This document shows positions 40,157-49,734 of a stretch of DNA of 64,000 bases, piece by piece; position 1 is the stretch's first letter, and every line of letters starts with the position of its first letter. Source of the DNA: UBA11740 sp035635855 (GTDB taxonomy: Bacteria; Acidobacteriota; Blastocatellia; Pyrinomonadales; Pyrinomonadaceae); assembly GCA_035635855.1 (NCBI GenBank), contig DASQAF010000040.1, forward strand, positions 186,001 to 250,000, read 5' to 3'. The position numbers and the translations under genes were made by a program. The notes under the pieces were generated by a model. That model saw nothing but the letters and a program-made list of their open reading frames with translations, made no database searches and was not told the DNA's origin.

Positions 40157-43100
40157 GTGTCTGAAACTAATCCCCGGCTGGGCCGCTACATTGCGACCGC
40201 GGCAATCTATCTGGCGCTGGCACTTTCCGTTTTCGGCTTCAACGTGATTCGCTCGCGCGCCGCGCGCGCAGCCGCGCAACCGTCGCAACCAGAAACGCCT
40301 ACGGTCGTCAGTACCAAGCCTTACTTCTCGTTGACGACCAACCGCACTTACTCGCCAAATGAATCGGCGCGGCTCTGGGCCAGCTATCAAAACGTTGACT
40401 ATCTGGATTTCCGCGTCTATCGCGTCAAGGATCCGGTCAAATTCTTCAAGCAGCTCGACGATCCGCATCAGATGGGCGAGAAGGAAAAGGAAGCCGCGGC
40501 CCAGGGTTACGGCGCTCGCATTTCGATCCTCGAGCGCGCTCATTCATTGAAGGTTTCGATCTTCTCCGCCGTCAGGGACTATGTCCGCTCGCACCTGCTG
40601 AAAGAACATCGCGAGACGTTCAATCAAAAGTACCGCAAATCCAATGAACCGACGCAGACGCCGCTAAACGTTGCTACTGATTACGCGCGCGTGCCCTTAC
40701 TGAATCCCGATCAGAAAGTGAAAGACTGGCGCGAGAAATTACCCGCGCTGGAAAACGAATATGACAGCCGCGTGATTTCGCTCGGCAAAGTTGATCCCGG
40801 CGTCTATCTGATCGAAGGCGTTAACGGCAGCATGCGGGCTTACTCAATCGCGATTGTCACGAATCTGACGATGATTGAAAAGACGGCCAAGGATGGCCAG
40901 GTCGTCGTGTATGTTGTCGACCGCAAGACGGGCGCACCGCACGCGGGAGTGAGCGTCGAAGTAACCAAAGCCAAGCAAACCCTGGCCAGCGGCACCACGG
41001 ACAAGAGTGGCGTCTTCAAAGCTGAGATCAAACGGCCGGCGACTGCCAGCCAGCCGCCAGAGGATGTCGATCCCGAATCGCAAACGGGCAAAACTTATCT
41101 AATCATGGCGCGCGAGCGCGACAACTTTGTCATTTCCGACGTCGAGTCCTTGTACTTCGGCGGCGACGGAGGTGAGGACGACGTACTTACCGGCGAAGAC
41201 CTCACCAGCTATATCTACACCGACCGTCCCATCTATCGTCCGGCCCAGAAGGTTTATTTCAAGGGCATTCTGCGGCAATGGGGCCGCGATGGTTACAAGC
41301 TGCTGGACAGTAAGACCGTCACTGTCACGATCGAGGATCCCAACAACGGAAAAATTTTCGAGAAAGAGCTGCCGCTCTCTACCCGCGGCACCTTCAGCGG
41401 CGAAGTTGATATTGTCGATGAAGCGCCGCTGGGCAGCTATAACATCACCGCGGCGATCGGTGAAGCGAAAGCCAGCGGCTACTTTGAAGTTCAGGAATAC
41501 AAAAAGCCCGAGTTCAAAGTGAAGGTCGCCGGCCCGAAAGAATTCGCCGCCGTGGGTGAGACAGTCAAATTCACCGTGAGCGCCAATTATTTTTTCGGCG
41601 CGCCGGTGACCAAGGCAGACGTGCATTACTACGTCTATCGCCAGCGCTATTATCACTGGTGGTGGGGCGGCGATTCGACCGACGAATTTGACGACGCAGC
41701 CGGCCCGGATAACGAAGGCGGCGACGAAGACAACTATGGCTACTATGGCAGCGACCTGGTCACCGAAGGCGATGGCGAGCTGAACTCTCGCGGCGAACTA
41801 TCGGTCAATTTTGAAGTGCCTAAGCCGGAAGACAAAGATGAGTGGGACTATACCTACCGGCTGGAAGCTAAGGTCACCGACGCCTCGCGTCGCGAGATGC
41901 AGGGTCAGGCGTCATTCATCGGCACTCGCGGCAAGACCGTCGCCGATGCTTACCCCGAACGCTATCTCTATTATCAGGGTGACGTGGCGAAAATCAGGGT
42001 GAAGACCGCCGACTATGCCGGGCATCCGCTGGCACAGAAAGTCACGCTTAAATTCATCGAGCAGAAATACGAGAAGGTCGAGAAGGAAGAAGAAACCAAC
42101 GGCTATAAATACAAGACGACCGATTACATCCTGCACGAACGTGAACTGGCGTCTGCTGATGTCAACACCGACAGCCAGGGCAACGCGATGTACGACTTTA
42201 ACGTTCCTTCGCCCGGCAGCATCTATGTCAAAGCCATTGTCAACGAGAACGGCCGGCAGATCGTCAATCGCGGCGGATCATTCTGGGCGCCCGACAAGCA
42301 GGGCCAGTGGGCGGATTTCTCTTATCGCGATTACGACGAAAAATCGATCAAGCTGGTTCCCGACAAAAAATCCTATAAGCCCGGCGAAACTGCGCATGTG
42401 CTGGCGATGCTGCCAGCTGACAACGTACACCTGTTAGTAACGACTGAGCTTTCGAATGTCTTTACCGTACGCCAGATCGATGCGCCCGGGCGAAGCATTG
42501 TGATCGACGTGCCGATCGATCGTAAGTACGAGCCCAACGTCTATCTCGACGTGTCGTTTGTTAAGGACAACGACATGTACAACCAGAGCCAGTTAATTGC
42601 CGTGCCCGCGCGCGACAAGATGCTGAAGCTCGATATCGTTCCCAACAAGACAGAATTCAAGCCCCGCGATGTGGCGTCGTACACCATCATGGCGCGCAAT
42701 GAAGACGGCTCGCCGGCGGCGAACGCGGAGATTAGTCTGGGGATTGTCGACGAAGCAATCTACAGCATTCAGTCAGAGACGGCGGGCAACATCAAGCGCG
42801 ACTTTTACGGCAAGCGCTATGACGAAGTGCAGACCAGCCTGGCAATTCGCTACACTTTCACCGGCTATGGCGGAGAGAAACCGGTCGATCTCGCGCGCAA
42901 CAAGCCGGGCTATCAGCTTGCTGATTTCAAGGACACTGCCAGTACGCAGTTTGCCGAGCCGACGATTCGTCGCGAATTCAAAGACACCGCATTTTGGCAG
43001 CCTGACGTAGTCACTGGCGGCGACGGCAAAGCTACGGTGAACTTCAAACTGCCTGATAACCTGACCACGTGGCGAGCGACCGCGCGGGCGGTCACGGCCG

Positions 43101-45085
43101 ACACACGCGTCGGCTCAGCGGTGCAAAAGACCATCGCCCGCAAAGACGTGATCATGCGCCTGGAGATGCCGCGCTTTCTCACCGAAGGCGACACGGTGAC
43201 CATTTCAGGCGTAGTGCATAACTTCCTGAAGAGTGATAAGTCGACCAAGATCTCGCTCGATCTAAACGGGGCACAGTTGCTCGATAACGCCGCGGAGACC
43301 GTGACCATCAAACAAAACGGCGAGCATCGAGTCGATTGGCGGGTGCAGGCCAACCAGGTCGGCAAACTCACTCTGCTGGCGAAAGCTTTGACCGACACCG
43401 AATCCGATGCGGTTGAAATGACGATGGAAATCCTGCCACACGGGTTGAAACGGACGGTTGGCAACACGACGACCTTAACTCAGAACGACGGAGAGCAGAC
43501 CTTCTCTCTTGATCTGCCTCAGAATCCGGACAGCCAGGCCCGGACGCTGCGAATTGAAGCGTCTTCTTCGATTGCCGGGACACTGTTTGGCGCACTCGAC
43601 TATCTGACCAGCTTCCCATATGGATGCACTGAACAAACGATGTCGAGCTTTCTGCCAAACGTGATCGTGGCGCAGGCCTTAAAGGACGTGCCGTCGGCAA
43701 AGATTCGCGCGTCGAATGACCTCGACAAAAAAGTACAACGCGGACTGGATCGGCTTTCTGCCTATCAACACGATGACGGCGGCTGGGGTTGGTGGAAAGA
43801 CGACAAGAGCGATCCGTTCATGACCGCTTACGTGGTTGATGGCCTGACCCTGGCAAGCAATGCCGGTTACCAGATAGAAACCTGGCGGCGGGATCGCGGC
43901 CGTGACAAGCTTGCCGCGCTGCTTAATCAGGGCAAGAACGACAACGGCAATCCGATCGACGACGAAACGCGGGCTTATATGATTTATGCGTTCACCGAAG
44001 GCGGCGGCAGCGACGGCCATTATCTGGAAGAGCTTTATGGCAAGCGTGCCGGCCTGGGACCTTACGGCCGTGCTCTACTGGCGCTGGCTTTGCAGCAACG
44101 CAAGGATGGGCGGGCCAAAGAGATTGCCAACACAATAGCCGGCGCCGCGCGGGCGGACGAGTTTGAAGCTCATTGGCAGACCAATCGCGTCAACGACTAT
44201 GGCCGCGATGTGTATCTCGACGTCGAAGCGACGGCGCTTTCGCTGAAGGCGCTCGCACAAATCGATCCGGGGAACGCTTTGCTGCCCAAGATCGCGCGCT
44301 GGCTGGTCAAGAACCGCAACCACGGTTACTACTGGCTGTCGACGAAGGAAACGGCCTTCGCGATTTATGGCCTGACGGACTATCTGAAAGTCAGCAAGGA
44401 GTTGTCGCCCGACTATACATTCGAGATTTATCTCAACGGCGTGCAGGTGGGCAATCAACATGTAGGCGCCGCTGACTCGACGAATGCCCAGTCATTGGTA
44501 ATCACGAAGAAGGCCGGCGACGTCGGAAACAACAATCAAGTCCGGGTGGTCAAGCACGGCCGCGGAGCGCTGTACCTTTCATCCACGGTTGAATACTTCA
44601 CCGCGGAAGAGAACGTCGCGCCTGCTTCGTCGGCTAACTTGAAGATCACGCGCGAGTATCTGCGCCTGCGGGTTTCTCAAAACGAAAGCGGTAAGTCGAG
44701 CTGGAAGGTTGAGCCAATGTCGGGCGAACTGCGTTCCGGCGATCTGATCGTTGTACGCCTGCGCCTGACGGGAGCGCGCGCGCAATATTTGATGATCGAA
44801 GATCCAATTCCGGCCGGCGCCGAACAGGTCGCGCAGGTCAGCGGTATCTATCTGAACTACTCGACGGGTCAATGGACCGATTGGTACAGCAATCGCGAGT
44901 TTCGCGACAACCGTACGGCGATCTTCCTGAACTACTTTGACGGCGACGCCACGTTCCAGTACGCGATGCGCGTCGAGGTACCGGGCGAATTTCGGGTCGC
45001 GCCCGCGCGGGCCGAGCTGATGTACCAGCCAACCGTGCAGGCGAATACAAGCAACGACCGGATGCGGATTCTGGACAAGAAGTGA
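40157..45085 (+). CDS. Bacterial alpha-2-macroglobulin (thioester type)
   Basis: About 1642 residues. GTG 40157 is preferred over TTG 40151 because GAGGAGG at 40141-40147 is 9 bases before it. A signal or anchor segment (ATAAIYLALALSVFGFNVIR) is followed by macroglobulin domains, a family signature (TYIYTDRPIYRPAQKVYFKG near 360), the ANG-type region, and the thioester motif GCTEQT with C~1157 and Q~1160. After it come an alpha-toroid thioester domain (YQHDDGGWGWWKDD) and a receptor-binding-like C-terminus (EDPIPAGAEQ). It traps proteases in the periplasm by covalent coupling after bait cleavage. Neighbouring DUF1175 and penicillin-binding genes fit the known link of these proteins to wall repair. 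Confidence 0.93.
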   Translation: MSETNPRLGRYIATAAIYLALALSVFGFNVIRSRAARAAAQPSQPETPTVVSTKPYFSLTTNRTYSPNESARLWASYQNVDYLDFRVYRVKDPVKFFKQLDDPHQMGEKEKEAAAQGYGARISILERAHSLKVSIFSAVRDYVRSHLLKEHRETFNQKYRKSNEPTQTPLNVATDYARVPLLNPDQKVKDWREKLPALENEYDSRVISLGKVDPGVYLIEGVNGSMRAYSIAIVTNLTMIEKTAKDGQVVVYVVDRKTGAPHAGVSVEVTKAKQTLASGTTDKSGVFKAEIKRPATASQPPEDVDPESQTGKTYLIMARERDNFVISDVESLYFGGDGGEDDVLTGEDLTSYIYTDRPIYRPAQKVYFKGILRQWGRDGYKLLDSKTVTVTIEDPNNGKIFEKELPLSTRGTFSGEVDIVDEAPLGSYNITAAIGEAKASGYFEVQEYKKPEFKVKVAGPKEFAAVGETVKFTVSANYFFGAPVTKADVHYYVYRQRYYHWWWGGDSTDEFDDAAGPDNEGGDEDNYGYYGSDLVTEGDGELNSRGELSVNFEVPKPEDKDEWDYTYRLEAKVTDASRREMQGQASFIGTRGKTVADAYPERYLYYQGDVAKIRVKTADYAGHPLAQKVTLKFIEQKYEKVEKEEETNGYKYKTTDYILHERELASADVNTDSQGNAMYDFNVPSPGSIYVKAIVNENGRQIVNRGGSFWAPDKQGQWADFSYRDYDEKSIKLVPDKKSYKPGETAHVLAMLPADNVHLLVTTELSNVFTVRQIDAPGRSIVIDVPIDRKYEPNVYLDVSFVKDNDMYNQSQLIAVPARDKMLKLDIVPNKTEFKPRDVASYTIMARNEDGSPAANAEISLGIVDEAIYSIQSETAGNIKRDFYGKRYDEVQTSLAIRYTFTGYGGEKPVDLARNKPGYQLADFKDTASTQFAEPTIRREFKDTAFWQPDVVTGGDGKATVNFKLPDNLTTWRATARAVTADTRVGSAVQKTIARKDVIMRLEMPRFLTEGDTVTISGVVHNFLKSDKSTKISLDLNGAQLLDNAAETVTIKQNGEHRVDWRVQANQVGKLTLLAKALTDTESDAVEMTMEILPHGLKRTVGNTTTLTQNDGEQTFSLDLPQNPDSQARTLRIEASSSIAGTLFGALDYLTSFPYGCTEQTMSSFLPNVIVAQALKDVPSAKIRASNDLDKKVQRGLDRLSAYQHDDGGWGWWKDDKSDPFMTAYVVDGLTLASNAGYQIETWRRDRGRDKLAALLNQGKNDNGNPIDDETRAYMIYAFTEGGGSDGHYLEELYGKRAGLGPYGRALLALALQQRKDGRAKEIANTIAGAARADEFEAHWQTNRVNDYGRDVYLDVEATALSLKALAQIDPGNALLPKIARWLVKNRNHGYYWLSTKETAFAIYGLTDYLKVSKELSPDYTFEIYLNGVQVGNQHVGAADSTNAQSLVITKKAGDVGNNNQVRVVKHGRGALYLSSTVEYFTAEENVAPASSANLKITREYLRLRVSQNESGKSSWKVEPMSGELRSGDLIVVRLRLTGARAQYLMIEDPIPAGAEQVAQVSGIYLNYSTGQWTDWYSNREFRDNRTAIFLNYFDGDATFQYAMRVEVPGEFRVAPARAELMYQPTVQANTSNDRMRILDKK

Positions 45086-45126
45086 AGTCAGAACAACGGG
45101 CGCGATGAATGTCAATGAAGATCAAG

Positions 45127-45220
45127 TAACCGCAGAGGAACGCAAAGGATACCGCAAACGTCGCAGAGGAAAAACTTTGCGTCTCTCCGCGAATTCCTCT
45201 GCGTACTTTGCGTCTAAAAG
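45127..45220. repeat. Dispersed palindrome family A
   Basis: TAACCGCAGAGGAACGCAAA and CTGCGTACTTTGCGTCTAAA are inverted arms, with GTCGCAGAGG/CCTCTGCG inside. Intergenic, between the alpha-2-macroglobulin gene and the six-helix membrane protein gene. Confidence 0.8.
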
Positions 45221-45261
45221 ATCCTTCGCACGCTTTTGACTACCACACTGAAGAGGCAACT

Positions 45262-46110
45262 ATGATTACAGCAACCTTGAAGACCTGGCTTGAAACAATA
45301 AAGGCGTTACTAACAAGCCCCCGCGCCCTGGCCATCTTCGCCGCGCTTTACGCGTTGTGGCTCGCATCGCTTTACGGCTTTATCGCGACGCGAGAAGCAA
45401 CAGTGTGGCAGGTGACAGTAACGCTCCTCCTCCTGGTGCTGGTGCCGTTGGAATTCTTTGTGTTGCAATCAGCAATCCTGAACCATGCGCGCGAGCCGAA
45501 GTTTCGCTGGGCACAGATTCTGCGCGACGCAATCAGGCTGGCGTTAGTTACCGTGCCGGTTCTTCTGTTGGCCTGGGCGCTTTGGGCTTTGCTGAACAAA
45601 TGGCAGCTTCGCTTCTCCGCCCCACAGCCACCGATCACTTTCCCCGCCAACGCGCCCAAGGTGCAGCCGATTTATTGGCCGTCACTCATTTTCGCTACCG
45701 TGCGCTGCTTGTTGTTTGGGGTAGCGCTACCGCTAGCGGCAATTCATTTGTGGATCGAAGTTGCCGGGCGCAAGGTACGTGACACGGCTGGCGGCGGTGG
45801 CCAGGCAGTACTGAAAAGAATTGGAAATGTTTTGGCTCGAGCCTTCGCGTCGGAGTCGGTTTTCACATATGCGCTGGGCTTGATCTTCTTTGTCGCAGTC
45901 CCCTACGCGTTGCTCTTCATTCCCTTCACAGTCAAAGGTAACAAGACTGACTTTGCGGTCTTCATTGCGCGACTGGTGCTCGCTTTTCTGTTCATGCTGA
46001 TTGGTTGGATTGTTACTCTGACGACACTCACAAGAGAAAATACGGCGAGTGATATCGCCACCTCGCCAAAGACAATCCCGGATGCACCCGCCGCGGAGGC
46101 GCCCGCGTGA
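45262..46110 (+). CDS. Six-helix membrane protein of unknown function
   Basis: 282 residues from ATG 45262 (MITATLKTWLETIKALL); the frame is open to 45208. About six transmembrane helices can be read: LAIFAALYALWLASLYGFIA, VTLLLLVLVPLEFFVLQSAI, LALVTVPVLLLAWALWALL, CLLFGVALPLAAIHLWIE, FTYALGLIFFVAVPYALLF and LVLAFLFMLIGWIVTLTTL. No family was recognised. The stop codon overlaps the GTG start of the next gene (GTGA), so it is coupled to the transpeptidase fusion and probably works with it at the inner membrane. Confidence 0.75.
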   Translation: MITATLKTWLETIKALLTSPRALAIFAALYALWLASLYGFIATREATVWQVTVTLLLLVLVPLEFFVLQSAILNHAREPKFRWAQILRDAIRLALVTVPVLLLAWALWALLNKWQLRFSAPQPPITFPANAPKVQPIYWPSLIFATVRCLLFGVALPLAAIHLWIEVAGRKVRDTAGGGGQAVLKRIGNVLARAFASESVFTYALGLIFFVAVPYALLFIPFTVKGNKTDFAVFIARLVLAFLFMLIGWIVTLTTLTRENTASDIATSPKTIPDAPAAEAPA

Positions 46111-49100
46111 CGACTGCCAGAATCGGAATAGGTTATCTCGGGCGCATGACCCGCGAGCATGCGCTCCTGCTCACCTGCGCCTGTGCAGCAATTTTGTTTT
46201 TGATCATACCGTCTCAGAATACTCGCTGGGCGCCACTCGCCTCGTCCGGAGAGAACCCACGCAACGAAACTGAGATCGACGCGGCCTTGCAGGAAGCTGC
46301 GATTACCGCCCTGGGTGAGCGTGAAGGCACGATCATCGTCATAGATCCGCGAAGCGGGCGCGGGCGCGCGGTAGTGAACCCGCAACTCGCTTTCACGCAG
46401 GCCCTGATGCCCGGCTCAACCATGAAGCCGTTCACCGCGTTGGCCGCGTTGCGCGCCGGATTGATTAATCAGGATTCGCGCACAGTGTGTCCGGGCCGAT
46501 TCACCGGTCTCGGGTTTTCCCTGCCCTGCGTGCATGACGATCACTTGCCACCATTCACTCCATCACAGGCAATTGCTTACTCCTGCAACTATTACTTCGC
46601 CTCGCTCGGCCAGCGTCTGGGCCGCGATCGGCTGATTGAAACGGTGCGAAGCTTCGGCTTTGGACAGCCGGCCGGCGCCGGCGAAAACGAGGAAGTTGCG
46701 GGAACAGTGCGGCCCTGCCAGACCGGAAATAGCGCGCGAATTCGCACTCAGGAAAGCAATCACGCCTCTGAGCAGAGCGATTGTGACGCGCGCGAAGCCA
46801 TCGGGGAAAGCGATCAAATACTGGTCACGCCCGTGCAGTTGCTCGCTGCTTATGCCGCGCTGGTGAACGGCGGACATCTGTTTCAAGTGCGCGTCGCCGA
46901 CGCGAACGCCTTTCAGCCTGTGGAGCGGGCGCAGGAAAACATTTCTGAGCAGCACCGCACGATTATTACTGACGGCATGCGCGGCGCCGTTCGTTATGGG
47001 ACCGCGAGAAGCGCCAAACTTGATTCGCTTCCGCTTTACATTATCGGGAAGACCGGAACAGCTCTGCCGGCGAAAGGCTTTCGCCCGAACGGTTGGTTTG
47101 TAGGCTTTGCGGGATCGAGTACTAACTCAGTCTCGGCCGGCGGAATAGGACCGGATGAAGCTGAAATCGCCGTGATAGTTCTGCTTGGGCGCTCACACGG
47201 TTCAGAAGCGGCGACCCTGGCCAAGCCAATCTTTGAAGCTTACGCGAAAGCCATCAGCCACCGGGACACAGAGTCACAGAGAACAAATACTTCAGGTGAG
47301 AAGATCGGATTGGATAGCTACAGTGGCTCCTCGTCTCCGCGTCTTCCCCTCTCCGCGTCTGCCGTGCGCGTGCATTTGGTGCATGACAACGTCACGCAAG
47401 AGATGTCTTTGGAAGATTACGTGCTTGGTGTACTGCGCACGGAAGGCAGCATGGAGACGGAGCCCGAAGCAATTAAAGCTTTGGCAATTGCCATTCGCAC
47501 TTATGCCGTGAAAAATCGTGGACGTCACGCAAAAGATGGCTACGATTTCTGCTCGACTACGCATTGCCAGCGTTTTGGTGTCAGAAGCCCGACCGTCAGG
47601 GAGGGCTTGATGACCAACGGAGCCCTTGCTTACGCCCGGGCTTCTGAAACGATCACCGCCGCGGTCAAAGCGACTGAGGGTCAGCTACTGCTAGACGATC
47701 ATGGGCAACCTGCCGATGTCTATTTTGGCGCATCCTGTGGCGGAGAGACTGCGAACCTGGGAACGCTTTGGGGAGTCAGCCCGCCCGAGTATCTGCGCGG
47801 CGTGCGCGACGACTATTGCTTGTCCGGGCCGCACGCCAGATGGACTGACGTAATTACCCGAGCGGATTTGCTGCGGGCATTGCAAAGCGATGCCCGCACG
47901 GATGTCGGCGCGCGATTGGATCAAGTAATCGTCAACAAGCGCGACGAGACCGGACGCGCGGAATTCATCACGCTTGAAGGCGAGCACCGCAAGACTGTGC
48001 GTGGCTGGGATTTCAAGATCATCGTGGGTCGCGTGCTGGGATGGAATGTCTTGAAGAGTTCGCGGTTCGAAATCACCCGCGCGGGGGCGAATTTCGTTTT
48101 TCGCGGCAGCGGCTTTGGTCACGGCCTCGGCCTGTGCCAGGAGGGCGCGCATGTCATGGCCATGCGCGGTGCGAATTATACGCGGATTCTGGAGAAGTAT
48201 TTTCCGGGCACGAGGGTCGGGAGAAAAGACCGCGTTGCGATTAGATCAAGTGACGAAGGTTCGGATTTAAACGCTGAGGGCGCAAAGGTTTTCGCAGAGG
48301 GCACAGAGGAAAACCTTTGCGTTCCTCTGCGAAGTTCTCTGCGTCCTTTGCGTTTGAATGCCTCTTTCGATTACCACGCAAGCAACGGCTGGAAGGCGGA
48401 CCTGCTAATCCGCTCAAGTGGCGTCCCACAGGCAGCTGTTGTCGAGGGCCTTCAGCCGCGTAGCGGCGAAATGTTTATAGTCCCCAAACCAAAAAGGAAG
48501 GGGCAGCTCCGTAGGAGCGCGATGTCTCTTCCGACCACCTCTGACGAACAATTACATTACGCTCCCACGGAGCGTATGCATTCGTCGAAGACGCGAGACT
48601 ATAAACATTTCGTCCCTACGGGACTGGCGAGTAATCAAAGATATCTCACCATTTCCAGTGAACACTTTCGCGTCACCTATCCCGTCGGCGTCGATCGCCG
48701 TGATGCCGATCAGGTCTTGAATACCCTGGAAAACGCTCGCAGTGATTTCCTGCACCGGGCCGCGGCCGCTTCGGTTCCGATTGAGATTCCGACTTTGCAG
48801 ATCCGGCTCAACGAAAGCACGGGTGATTTTACCTCTCGCACCGGTCAACCATGGTGGGCGGCGGCGGCCACGAAAGGCAATCGAATTGAGCTGCAGCCAG
48901 TCGGGTTATTAAAGCGCCGCGGAGTGCTCACAAATACCCTTCGTCACGAATTGGCGCATACGGTAATCGATGCCGTCAGCCGGAATCGCGCGCCGCGCTG
49001 GTTGGAAGAAGGCTTTGCGCTTTACCTCGCCGGTGAAGGCGCGACGATTTCGCGCTATCTCAGTCGGAGCGCGCACTCGACCGAAGAACTTGAGCAGAGG

Positions 49101-49226
49101 CTCGCCCGCCCGGGCTCGCAGGAAGCGATGCGCGCTCTGTATGCGGAGGCTTATCAAAAAGTGGTAGGACTCATCAGACAAAAAGGCGAAGCAGGAGTTT
49201 GGGCGTCTCTCGCTCGCGGGGTTTAG
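46107..49226 (+). CDS. Fusion: penicillin-binding transpeptidase + SpoIID domain + zinc peptidase
   Basis: 1039 residues from the GTG of a GTGA overlap. A membrane anchor lies at ~18-36. Residues ~70-380 form a transpeptidase domain with GSTMKPF (S104, K107), SCN (S159, N161) and KTGT (K315). Residues ~421-715 are a SpoIID/LytB domain (MSLEDYVLGVLRTEG, IAIRTYAVKN, SCGGET, FGHGLGLCQEGAHVMA), which in SpoIID binds or cleaves denuded glycan strands. Residues ~850-1039 are a gluzincin-like peptidase with HELAH (H947, H951) and downstream WLEEGFALYLAG. Four dispersed repeats are in frame, at ~384-420, ~492-515, ~721-752 and ~779-845, three of them exactly between domains. It probably remodels peptidoglycan beside the alpha-2-macroglobulin. 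Confidence 0.88.
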   Translation: MTTARIGIGYLGRMTREHALLLTCACAAILFLIIPSQNTRWAPLASSGENPRNETEIDAALQEAAITALGEREGTIIVIDPRSGRGRAVVNPQLAFTQALMPGSTMKPFTALAALRAGLINQDSRTVCPGRFTGLGFSLPCVHDDHLPPFTPSQAIAYSCNYYFASLGQRLGRDRLIETVRSFGFGQPAGAGENEEVAGTVRPCQTGNSARIRTQESNHASEQSDCDAREAIGESDQILVTPVQLLAAYAALVNGGHLFQVRVADANAFQPVERAQENISEQHRTIITDGMRGAVRYGTARSAKLDSLPLYIIGKTGTALPAKGFRPNGWFVGFAGSSTNSVSAGGIGPDEAEIAVIVLLGRSHGSEAATLAKPIFEAYAKAISHRDTESQRTNTSGEKIGLDSYSGSSSPRLPLSASAVRVHLVHDNVTQEMSLEDYVLGVLRTEGSMETEPEAIKALAIAIRTYAVKNRGRHAKDGYDFCSTTHCQRFGVRSPTVREGLMTNGALAYARASETITAAVKATEGQLLLDDHGQPADVYFGASCGGETANLGTLWGVSPPEYLRGVRDDYCLSGPHARWTDVITRADLLRALQSDARTDVGARLDQVIVNKRDETGRAEFITLEGEHRKTVRGWDFKIIVGRVLGWNVLKSSRFEITRAGANFVFRGSGFGHGLGLCQEGAHVMAMRGANYTRILEKYFPGTRVGRKDRVAIRSSDEGSDLNAEGAKVFAEGTEENLCVPLRSSLRPLRLNASFDYHASNGWKADLLIRSSGVPQAAVVEGLQPRSGEMFIVPKPKRKGQLRRSAMSLPTTSDEQLHYAPTERMHSSKTRDYKHFVPTGLASNQRYLTISSEHFRVTYPVGVDRRDADQVLNTLENARSDFLHRAAAASVPIEIPTLQIRLNESTGDFTSRTGQPWWAAAATKGNRIELQPVGLLKRRGVLTNTLRHELAHTVIDAVSRNRAPRWLEEGFALYLAGEGATISRYLSRSAHSTEELEQRLARPGSQEAMRALYAEAYQKVVGLIRQKGEAGVWASLARGV
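47257..47365. repeat. Dispersed palindrome family B in frame, between transpeptidase and SpoIID domains
   Basis: CACCGGGACACAGAGTCACA and CCCCTCTCCGCGTCTGCCGTG-like right arm (with CTCCGCGTC twice) form an imperfect inverted repeat. It encodes a Ser/Arg/Thr-rich linker at residues ~384-420. Confidence 0.75.
47579..47650. repeat. Dispersed palindrome family E in frame, inside the SpoIID domain
   Basis: GTCAGAAGCCCGACCGTCAG and the right arm TACGCCCGGGCTTCTGAAAC are inverted. The element encodes about 24 residues that look like an extra loop after the THCQ motif of the SpoIID domain. A near-identical intergenic copy is at 59866. Confidence 0.85.
48268..48361. repeat. Dispersed palindrome family A in frame, after the SpoIID domain
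   Basis: AAACGCTGAGGGCGCAAAGG and CTGCGTCCTTTGCGTTTGAA are inverted arms with a centre AGAGGAAAACCTTTGCG. It encodes residues ~721-752 of the fusion. Confidence 0.88.
48441..48640. repeat. Dispersed palindrome family J in frame, before the zinc peptidase domain
   Basis: GCGGCGAAATGTTTATAGTC and ACTATAAACATTTCGTCCCT form the inverted arms. A second inner pair contains GCTCCGTAGGAGCG and CGCTCCCACGGAGCG. It encodes residues ~779-845, Lys/Arg/Ser/Thr-rich and probably unstructured. Confidence 0.85.
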
Positions 49227-49675
49227 CGCGCGTTTTGACTCACAAACACGACGAGACCAATGAAAAACAGGAGCAACAGGGGAAGCGGCAACCAGATGAG
49301 CAGGGCAAAGATAAGATTTCTCTTCGCTCGTTTGTAATCCGGATCATTGGTCTTAATACGCCCAAACTTCAAGAGCCACAAGATCATCTTGATCGGAACT
49401 CCGCCCAGCATTCCCAACATTCCAATCCAACCAACGATGCCTACGAACGGAATGAAGCGCACGAGGAAGAATATCCACATCACCGCTGCCATATTCCGAA
49501 TGACGCTCGCATCGTTGTACGCCTGATTGGCTTTGTCTTGAATATCGGCCGCAGCTTCGGCCGCCGCGTGATCTACCGGTGAAGAACAATATCGGCATTT
49601 GTCCATGCCGGTATTGATGAGCTCGTTACAGTTTGGGCAGGGGAAGGTACGCAGCACGCCAAGCATCGGGTCCAC
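49223..49675 (-). CDS. Zinc-ribbon membrane protein
   Basis: 150 residues. An N-terminal zinc ribbon (CPNCNELINTGMDKCRYC) is followed by an amphipathic helix (AAAEAAADIQDKANQAYNDA) and three hydrophobic segments (VMWIFFLVRFIPFVGIVGWI, GMLGMLGGVPIKMILWLL, FALLIWLPLPLLLLFFIGLV). The function is unknown, but similar zinc-ribbon membrane proteins are common small proteins of unknown role. The stop overlaps tail to tail with that of the transpeptidase fusion on the other strand. Confidence 0.75.
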   Translation of the reverse strand: MDPMLGVLRTFPCPNCNELINTGMDKCRYCSSPVDHAAAEAAADIQDKANQAYNDASVIRNMAAVMWIFFLVRFIPFVGIVGWIGMLGMLGGVPIKMILWLLKFGRIKTNDPDYKRAKRNLIFALLIWLPLPLLLLFFIGLVVFVSQNAR

Positions 49676-49734
49676 CGTTTCCGACGTACATTAACGGTAC
49701 TGGGCTCAAATGTCCATATTATTTTGGCCGACTC

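Noticed and set aside
46107..49226. CRISPR-like or tandem repeat interpretation of the repeats in the fusion gene
   Set aside because: The elements belong to different families, are not regularly spaced and each is an inverted repeat.
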